This document shows, one piece after another, positions 7,746-14,089 of a stretch of 38,381 nt of DNA (positions are counted from its first letter, which is position 1; each line of letters starts with the position of its first letter). Location: contig DGNT01000178.1 in the NCBI GenBank assembly GCA_002389055.1, positions 1 to 38,381 of the forward strand, read 5' to 3'. The notes under the pieces were generated by a model that saw nothing but the letters and a program-made list of their open reading frames with translations, was not told the DNA's origin and did no database searches. This stretch comes from Alcanivorax sp. UBA4485. Its GTDB lineage: Bacteria > Pseudomonadota > Gammaproteobacteria > Pseudomonadales > Alcanivoracaceae. The position numbers and the translations under genes were made by a program.

Positions 7746-8573
7746 ATGAATTCCCAGCGACTCTACCAATGGCTCTGTGAACGTCTCCAGCGGCAACCGG
7801 ACCACTCCGACTGGCCGCTCGGCGACCTGGAAAGCCAGCGCGCCCAGCTGCGCCCCTGCGATGTGCTGCTGGTGGACGGCGACAGCCCTCTGGACCGCCG
7901 TCTGAAGGTGCTCACCGGCAGCCGCTTTTCACGGGTGCTGCTCTACATCGGCCGTCCCCATGAAGTGGCGGACCCGGCCCTGCGCTCGCTGCTGGCGGAT
8001 TACCTGCCCTGCCGGCCGGACACCCAGTTGGTGCTGGACGCCAGCCTGGAGCGCGGGCTCTGCGTTCGCGACCTGAGCAATCTCCACGATCTGCACCTGC
8101 GGGTCTGCCGGGCGCAGAATCTGTCCGAGGCGGAATGCCAGGACGCCTTGCGCTTCGCCATCAGCCGCGTGGGCACCGGCACCCAGCACACCTGGAGCAC
8201 GCTGGCGCTGCTGTGGTTGCTGCCCTGGCGCACCCTGGCGCGCCACGCCCGCCGGCGGCTGCTCAACCGCTGGGCCAACGACCTGTTGCGGGCCATCACC
8301 GGCACCGCCGTGGGCGAGGCCTTCGCCTTTATCCAGTTTCCGGTGCATCCGCTGGTCAAGGAACCCGGCGACGCGGGCACCCGGCTGCTGCGCCTGCAGC
8401 CCCGGGTGTTCCACGCCGCCGACTTCGATCACTCGCCCTACTTCGACGTGATCAAGGCGCCCTACCTGCTCGACAAAGTGCCCACCGGCTTCGGCGCCCT
8501 GCCCTGGAAAGGCAACGCCGGCGCCCTGGCGCCGGAGCAGCGCAAACGCCACCTGTCCGTGGTGGACGGCTAG
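7746..8573 (+). CDS. YiiX/lipo-like protein (permuted NlpC/P60 fold), probably catalytically inactive
   Basis: The 275-residue product resembles the YiiX/YebB-like 'lipo-like' group of permuted papain-fold hydrolases: RPCDVLLVDGDSPLDRRLKVLTGSRFSRVLLYIG at residues 37-69, a VLDASLERGLCVRDLSNL strand region, and AITGTAVGEAFAFIQFPVHPLV at 183-204. From memory, family members read S-x-[FW]-S-H where this one has SRFSR (Arg63), and I-C-S-S-L-I where this one has ITGTAV (Thr185). If that alignment holds, the catalytic His and Cys are both gone. It follows the aminotransferase by nine bases and may be co-transcribed with it. Its 3' end meets the restored end of the protease gene with a four-base overlap. 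Confidence 0.75.
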   Translation: MNSQRLYQWLCERLQRQPDHSDWPLGDLESQRAQLRPCDVLLVDGDSPLDRRLKVLTGSRFSRVLLYIGRPHEVADPALRSLLADYLPCRPDTQLVLDASLERGLCVRDLSNLHDLHLRVCRAQNLSEAECQDALRFAISRVGTGTQHTWSTLALLWLLPWRTLARHARRRLLNRWANDLLRAITGTAVGEAFAFIQFPVHPLVKEPGDAGTRLLRLQPRVFHAADFDHSPYFDVIKAPYLLDKVPTGFGALPWKGNAGALAPEQRKRHLSVVDG

Positions 8574-10214
8574 GCCGCCCAAAGCCGCCGGCCACCGCGC
8601 GCCAGCCCCGCCAGCACCAGCAGAGCTCAACCAGCCCCAGTCACCGGCGCCACCGCCGCCGCCGCCGCCACCGGACCCACCGGTGTCGCTGCCACGGCTG
8701 CTTTCCTGGCCGGCCGCCGCCGGCGTCACGAAGGCGCGGGTATCGCCGGCCGGGAAATCACCGTTGGCGGCGCCCGCGTCCAGGAACACCCGGCCGCTGC
8801 CCTCGCCGGTCAGCGCCAGGCTCAGGGTGCGGCTTTCGCCGCGCGCCAGGTCGCCCAGGTCGCAACGCACCGGCTGGGTGTCGGTGCAGCCAGCGGGCAG
8901 GCTGTCGTAATCCCAGCCGGCGGGCACCTGGAAGCTGGCCCAGGCGTTATAGGCGTCGCGATGCTGTGCCTGGTTGGTGATTTCCGCGCGGACCGAGACG
9001 GTGCCGCCGCTACGGGTGGCGGTGGCTTCCAGCGTCATATCCGGCACATCGCTGAACACCGGTGAGAACTGCTCGGTGTCGGCGCTGTAATAGTCGTGGC
9101 TGTCGCTGATCGGGGTCACCGTGACCCGGTCGGTGAAGGTACCGCCGTGGGTGGGGGTCAGCCACAGGCGGTGGCTGTTGCTGACCGCGCCGGTGGACAG
9201 TTCCGCCGCGCCCAGGCAATCGGTGTAGCCGCCGCGGGCGGTGCACTGCAGATCGTCGGCGCTGACCCGCAGGCCGGCCTTGTGGTGGATCCGGATGCCC
9301 ACCTGGCGGGCGTCGTTGACCTGGCTCAGGTTGCTGACCCGGGTGTCCATGGGCAGCGCCCGCCCGGGGCCGGTGTAGAGGCTTTCGCCCTCGGATTCGC
9401 TGTGCAAATCCACCATGGCGCCGGAGGAGGTGCTCTCGATCCAGCCCAGATAGGCGCTCACCCGGGTGTAGACCGCCGGCACGCCGGACGCGCACCGCTC
9501 GGTGCCGTAGCTGGTGACGCCCACCAGCCAGGTGCGTCCGTCCTGCTGGAAGATCAGCGGCCCGCCGCTGTCGCCCCGGCAGGTGTCCTGATTGGTACCG
9601 TTCACCGGGTTTCTTTCGGCGGCGCAGATCTGTCCGGAGGTGAGACTGTTCCAGTAGGTGCCGCACTGCTGCGGCGACACGTAATCCAGACCGGCCTGCT
9701 GCAGGGTGTCGGACATGCTGCTGGTTTCGGTCTGCCCCCAACCCAGCGCCACCAGGGCCTCGTCCGAGGAACCGGCGCGCAACGCTTTCATCTCGTCCGC
9801 CTTGGCCAGGTCCAGGGGCTCCAGCCGGGAGGCCGAGGACAGCTCAAGCAGGGCCAGGTCGTTGTGGTACACGCCGGTGCGGTAGTGCTCGTGCACGCGC
9901 ACCGAGCGCACCGCCAACCGTTCCGGGGCCTGCTCATGGCGATTCAGGTGCCCGAGGGAGACATACAGGTCGCTGGCGGCGTAGTCGTCCACGCAGTGCG
10001 CGGCGGTGAGCACCCAGCGCGGCGCCACCAGGGCGCCGCCGCAGCGGGTGTACCCGTAACTGGCGCCGCCGATCTCGATTTCCGCCATCCAGCTGCGCGC
10101 CGTGGGGACCGGGTCCCCACCGATGATACGCGGCGTCATGGTGTCGTCCGCGCCGAACGCCACGCCGGAGAGAAGCCCTGAAGCCACAATGAATGAGATT
10201 ATAAGATTACGCAT
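8570..10214 (-). CDS. Secreted trypsin-like serine protease with frameshifted GlyGly-CTERM tail
   Basis: The N-terminus has a signal peptide (MRNLIISFIVASGLLSGVAFGA), then IIGG at residues 30-33, the trypsin activation site. The catalytic triad is His73 (LTAAHC), Asp119 (HNDLALLEL) and Ser216 (CRGDSGGPL). After the S1 domain (to ~260) come a domain rich in beta-strand-like segments (~270-390) and an Ig-like DUF11-type region (~395-500). A Gly-rich linker (eight Gly) follows. As sequenced, the frame then leaves the expected hydrophobic tail and runs to 7929, antisense to the neighbour. In the next frame, from about 8619 down to a TAG at 8570, the DNA reads LLVLAGLARGGRRLWAA, a hydrophobic-plus-Arg tail typical of GlyGly-CTERM. 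The natural gene therefore probably ends at 8570 with a one-base insertion (or two-base deletion) near 8619-8632. Confidence 0.85.
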
Positions 10215-10356
10215 AGCCCGACCCGCCTAGTGTTAAGTTCGTACTTGGCGGATACTAGGTCACGCTTAGTGGCGATTACTAGAGTAGTTGGATGATATCA
10301 GTACGACATCATTCTTATTTGTGACTCAACGCATAGGTAATTCGTGCCCTAACGCA

Positions 10357-10387
10357 CAAAAAAACACCGGGCTAAGCCCGGTGTTTT
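10357..10387 (-). terminator. Rho-independent terminator of sodC
   Basis: ACACCGGGC / GCCCGGTGT (10364-10372 with 10376-10384) is extended by AAA/TTT pairs and closes a three-base loop. The A-run at 10357-10364 reads as a U-run after the stem on the minus strand. It lies ~35 bp past the sodC stop and upstream of the protease gene. Confidence 0.85.
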
Positions 10388-10420
10388 CGGTTCTGGTAGG
10401 AAAAAAGGGTGAAAAGCGTA

Positions 10421-10945
10421 CTAGTCGGCGACCACGCCGCAGGCCATACGCGGTCCGCCGCCGCCCAGGGGTTTGGGCTGATCGCTGTAGTTGTCGCCGC
10501 CGGCGTGCACCATCACCGCGCGGCCTTTCAGGTCGTCCATCTCCAGCCGGGGTGCGAGAACCGGCAGCGTGGCGCGGCCCTCATCGTCCACGTACAGCGC
10601 CGGCAGGTCGCCCAGGTGGCCGTCGCCCCAGGGGGTGCCGTGGCGGCCGCTGTTGTCCGGGTCGAAATGGCCGCCGGCGGCCAGGGCCGGCACCGTGTCG
10701 CCGTCCTTCTCGCCGGGCTGGCAGGTGGGGTTCTGATGAACGTGGAACCCATGGATGCCCTCGTCCAGATCCTTCAGATCCGGCGTGAACACCAGGCCGT
10801 ATTCGCTCTCGGTGACGGTGACCGTGCCGACACTGTCACCGGGGCCTTCGTCGGTGGCTTCGTGCAGGGTGATGGTGGTGGCCGCCTGGGTGGTGCCGGC
10901 AACGGCGCCGGCGAACAGAGCGAGTAACAGGTGTCGATTGCGCAT
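10421..10945 (-). CDS. sodC: Periplasmic Cu/Zn superoxide dismutase
   Basis: SodC converts superoxide to hydrogen peroxide and oxygen in the periplasm. A signal peptide (MRNRHLLLALFAGAVAGTTQA) is followed by a complete Cu/Zn SOD domain. Copper ligands are GFHVH (His68, His70), His93 and His147 (MVHAGG). Zinc ligands are His93, His102, His110 and Asp113 (HFDPDNSGRHGTPWGDGHLGD). The disulfide pair is Cys75 and Cys169. I chose the ATG at 10945 (174 residues) because AAGGAAGG at 10953-10960 leaves a seven-base spacer; the ATG at 10951 would leave one base. Family members end in GGxRxACGV as here. The gene stands alone with its own terminator; its product H2O2 could be handled by the nearby catalase. 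Confidence 0.95.
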   Translation of the reverse strand: MRNRHLLLALFAGAVAGTTQAATTITLHEATDEGPGDSVGTVTVTESEYGLVFTPDLKDLDEGIHGFHVHQNPTCQPGEKDGDTVPALAAGGHFDPDNSGRHGTPWGDGHLGDLPALYVDDEGRATLPVLAPRLEMDDLKGRAVMVHAGGDNYSDQPKPLGGGGPRMACGVVAD

Positions 10946-10985
10946 AGTCATGCCTTCCTTGTGTCGTCGATGGTTGATCACACTG

Positions 10986-11203
10986 TCACATCCTAGTCAT
11001 CCGTGGACACGCATTTAAAGCGAAACCGTCACCCTGGTTCTGAAAGCGCACAGGTTTTACGGTTTTTCCCTGTTTTTTACGTTCCTGGTCCGGGTCATCT
11101 TTAAGTGCCAGCTCCAAGGCCTCAATAGCGCCACGAACTTCTTAGTTATTCCCCTCATAAGCGCCTTTCTTATTTCATAAAAGTATCGAACCTTCACTTT
11201 CAC
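10986..11203 (-). pseudogene. Possible decayed small ORF in the sodC-katE gap
   Basis: The 393-base gap between sodC and katE holds no intact gene I can name. On the minus strand a GTG at 11203 with AGGAAA before it opens a 48-residue frame (KVRYFYEIRKALMRG...) ending at 11057. The overlapping frame from 11141 to a TGA at 10986 has no stop for 51 codons and reads like protein (AIEALELALKDDPDQERKKQ, then KTVKPVRFQNQGDGF). The two could be one small gene broken by a frameshift near 11130-11145. It may also be chance. The right part of the gap (11210-11338) must carry the katE promoter. Confidence 0.25.
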
Positions 11204-11338
11204 AAGTTTCCTGGAATGAAGAGACCGGCGGACACCGCTGTTTTACCGGGTGCCGCCGCCGTGAGCGTCTTGTGAAGTTTTCACTCCCGGGCCTAGGCTT
11301 GAAGCCAGCAAAGGATTGAACACCACCCAGGAGGCAAC

Positions 11339-13420
11339 ATGGCCAAGAAGGCAGCCAAGAGCGACCGGAAAACCGTTAAAGGAAATGGCGGAGAAACCCA
11401 CCAGACCGCCGGGGGCGAAGTGCCCACCCTGACCACCAAGCAGGGCGTGCCGGTGGCCGACGACCAGAACACCCTCACCGTCGGCGAGCGCGGCCCCGCC
11501 GCCCTGGAAGACTTCCACTTTCGCGAGAAACTATTCCACTTCGATCATGAGCGCATTCCCGAGCGCGTCGTGCACGCTCGCGGGTTCGCGGCGCACGGCT
11601 ACTTCGAGAACTACGCGCCGCTGGACAAACTGACCCGCGCCGGATTGTTCCAAAAAAAGGGCCAGCGCACGCCGGCGTTCGTGCGTTTTTCCACGGTGGC
11701 CGGCAATAAGGGCTCCGGGGATCTGGCGCGCGACGTGCGCGGCTTCGCCGTAAAGCTGTACACCGAGGAAGGCAACTGGGACATCGTCGGCAACAACATT
11801 CCGGTGTTCTTCATCCAGGACGCGATGAAGTTCCCGGACCTGATCCACGCCGCCAAGCAGGAACCGGACCGGGGCTTTCCCCAGGCGCAGACCGCCCATG
11901 ACAATTTCTGGGATTTCATCTCCCTGACGCCGGAAAGCATGCACATGGTCATGTGGATTATGTCCGACCGCACCATCCCGCGTTCGCTGCGTTTCATGGA
12001 AGGGTTCGGCGTGCACAGCTTCCGCATGGTCAACGCCAAGGGCGAGTCCACCTTCGTGAAATTCCACTGGAAGCCCAAACAGGGCATGCAGTCGGTGGTC
12101 TGGAACGAAGCTCTGAAAATCAACGGCGCCGATCCGGATTTCCATCGCCGGGACATGTGGGGCGCGATCGAATCCGGCGACTACCCGGAGTGGGAACTGG
12201 GCCTGCAGATTTTCGACGAAAAGTTCGCTGAAAAATTCGATTTCGACGTGCTCGACCCCACCAAGATTATTCCCGAGGAAGAAGTGCCGGTGACCCCGGT
12301 GGGCCGCCTGGTACTGAACCGCAACGTGGACAACTTTTTCGCCGAAACCGAGCAGGTGGCCTTCTGTACGCAGAACATCGTGCCGGGCATTGATTTCACC
12401 AATGATCCGCTGCTGCAAGGCCGCAACTTTTCCTACCTGGATACCCAGCTCAAGCGTCTCGGCGGCCCCAACTTCACCCATATTCCGATCAACGCGCCCA
12501 AGTGCCCCTATCACACCCTGCAGCAGGACGGGCACATGGCGATGGAGAACCCCAAAGGCCGCGCCAACTACGAGCCCAATTCCTGGGGCGGTGCCGAAGG
12601 CGGCCCGCGCGAAAACCCGCAGCGCGGTTTCCACAGCTACCCGGCCGAGGAAGCGGGCACCAAGCAGCGCCTGCGCCCGGAAAGCTTTTCCGACCATTAC
12701 AGCCAGGCCCGTCAGTTCTTTATCAGCCAGACCGAGGTGGAACAGGACCACATCACCGACGCCCTGGTGTTCGAACTGAGCAAGGTGGACGCCGTGGCGA
12801 TTCGCGCGCGCATGGTGTCGCACCTGCGCAACATCGACGAAGACCTGGCCAAGGGCGTGGCCAAGGGTCTGCGGCTGAGTCCGCTGCCGCGCGCCGTCGA
12901 CGCCGCGCGGCCCACCCGCCAGGACCTGAAGGCGTCGCCGGCACTGAGCATTCTGCTTAACCAGCCGGAAACCTTCTCCGGCCGCAAGATCGGCGCACTG
13001 GTCAGCGACGGCGCCGACGCCGCCCTGCTCACCGCGCTGGAGAAAGCGGCCAAGAAAGAAGGCGCCAAGGTGGCCTATGTGGCGGCCTCCGTGGGCGGCG
13101 TGAAACTCAGCGACGGCAGCTGGCTGGAAGCCGACGAAAAAATCGACGGCGGTCCCTCGGTGGTGTTCGACGCGGTGGCGCTGGTGCTCTCGGAAAAGGG
13201 CGCCCGCGAACTGGCGGCGATGCCCCCGGCCCGCGACTTCGTCAGCGACGCGCTGGCGCACAAGAAGTTCATCGGCTTCACCGAGGAAGCGGTGGCACTG
13301 CTCGGCCTGTCGGGCCCGGACGACGCCGGCGCGGAAGGGCTGGTGCCGCTGGACAAGGCCGGCGACGCCGCCCGCTTCCTGACCCTGTGCCGGAACCTGC
13401 GTTGCTGGACCCGGGCCTGA
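11339..13420 (+). CDS. katE: Large-subunit catalase HPII
   Basis: This is a 693-residue large clade-2 catalase, which breaks down H2O2 in the cytoplasm. The N-terminal extension is Lys-rich. The core has RVVHARGFAAHG with distal His79, VGNNIPVFF with Asn152/153, and RNFSYLDTQLKRLG with the haem-ligand Tyr366. After ~residue 530 the C-terminal flavodoxin/GATase1-like domain characteristic of KatE begins (GRKIGALVSDGADAALL...KVAYVAASVGG). The start ATG at 11339 follows AGGAGG with a five-base spacer. The gene is preceded by a 393-base non-coding gap and followed after only three bases by the first gene of the ACIII-caa3 block, with no terminator, so read-through and co-expression are likely. 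In other bacteria katE is often under RpoS control; nothing decisive was seen here. Confidence 0.96.
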   Translation: MAKKAAKSDRKTVKGNGGETHQTAGGEVPTLTTKQGVPVADDQNTLTVGERGPAALEDFHFREKLFHFDHERIPERVVHARGFAAHGYFENYAPLDKLTRAGLFQKKGQRTPAFVRFSTVAGNKGSGDLARDVRGFAVKLYTEEGNWDIVGNNIPVFFIQDAMKFPDLIHAAKQEPDRGFPQAQTAHDNFWDFISLTPESMHMVMWIMSDRTIPRSLRFMEGFGVHSFRMVNAKGESTFVKFHWKPKQGMQSVVWNEALKINGADPDFHRRDMWGAIESGDYPEWELGLQIFDEKFAEKFDFDVLDPTKIIPEEEVPVTPVGRLVLNRNVDNFFAETEQVAFCTQNIVPGIDFTNDPLLQGRNFSYLDTQLKRLGGPNFTHIPINAPKCPYHTLQQDGHMAMENPKGRANYEPNSWGGAEGGPRENPQRGFHSYPAEEAGTKQRLRPESFSDHYSQARQFFISQTEVEQDHITDALVFELSKVDAVAIRARMVSHLRNIDEDLAKGVAKGLRLSPLPRAVDAARPTRQDLKASPALSILLNQPETFSGRKIGALVSDGADAALLTALEKAAKKEGAKVAYVAASVGGVKLSDGSWLEADEKIDGGPSVVFDAVALVLSEKGARELAAMPPARDFVSDALAHKKFIGFTEEAVALLGLSGPDDAGAEGLVPLDKAGDAARFLTLCRNLRCWTRA

Positions 13421-13423
13421 CCC

Positions 13424-14089
13424 GTGCCGCGTATTTTCAGGCCCAGGGCCAATGCCCTGGCCTGGATGGCGCTGATTCTGGCGTTCGCGCTGGTGGTGGT
13501 GATGGTGGCGCTGGGCGCCTATTACTTCCAGTCGCCCTACTACAGCGGCGTTGACCGAACGCCGGCTCAGCCGGTGCCGTTCAGCCACAAGCATCATGTC
13601 GGCGAGCTGGGTCTGGATTGCCGTTACTGCCATACCTCCGTGCAGCAATCCTCGTTCGCGGGGGTACCGGAGAGCGAAATCTGCATGACCTGCCATTCGC
13701 AGCTCTGGACCAACGCCGACATGCTCGCGCCGGTTCGCGACAGCCTGCGTGACGACAAGCCCCTGCGCTGGCGGCGGGTCCATGACCTGCCCGACTACGT
13801 GCGCTTCGATCACAGCGCCCACGTCAATAACGGGGTGCCCTGCGAAGCCTGCCACGGCCGGGTCGACCGAATGCCGCTGACCACGCAGAAAAAAACCCTG
13901 TTCATGCAGTTCTGCCTCGACTGCCACCGCAATCCCGCGCCCCGCCTGCGGCCGCCCGACGCGGTCTTCGAGATGGGCTGGGAAGCCCGGCGAGGCGTCG
14001 ACCGCCAGCAACTGGGTGAGCGTCTGATGGCGCGTTACCACACGCCCTCCACCGAGCGTTTGACGGACTGCAGCCTATGTCATCAATAA
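13424..14089 (+). CDS. actA: Alternative complex III subunit A, pentahaem cytochrome c
   Basis: ActA is the multihaem c-type cytochrome of alternative complex III, a quinol:electron-acceptor oxidoreductase. The 221-residue product has one N-terminal membrane anchor (~residues 11-33) and five CxxCH haem sites: Cys66-His70 (CRYCH), Cys87-His91 (CMTCH), Cys140-His144 (CEACH), Cys164-His168 (CLDCH) and Cys216-His220 (CSLCH). The start is GTG at 13424, three bases after the katE stop and without a clear Shine-Dalgarno, which suggests translational coupling to katE. Its 3' end overlaps actB by 13 bases. The soluble part must face the periplasm for haem attachment. Confidence 0.92.
   Translation: MPRIFRPRANALAWMALILAFALVVVMVALGAYYFQSPYYSGVDRTPAQPVPFSHKHHVGELGLDCRYCHTSVQQSSFAGVPESEICMTCHSQLWTNADMLAPVRDSLRDDKPLRWRRVHDLPDYVRFDHSAHVNNGVPCEACHGRVDRMPLTTQKKTLFMQFCLDCHRNPAPRLRPPDAVFEMGWEARRGVDRQQLGERLMARYHTPSTERLTDCSLCHQ

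Noticed and set aside
7929..8569. C-terminal ~210 residues of the protease frame as literally read
   Set aside because: They are antisense to the YiiX-like gene, low in complexity, and out of frame with the GlyGly-CTERM tail found one frame over.
11531..14041. 836-codon minus-strand frame across katE and actA
   Set aside because: His/Gln/Arg-rich shadow; katE and actA on the plus strand carry catalytic motifs and five haem sites.
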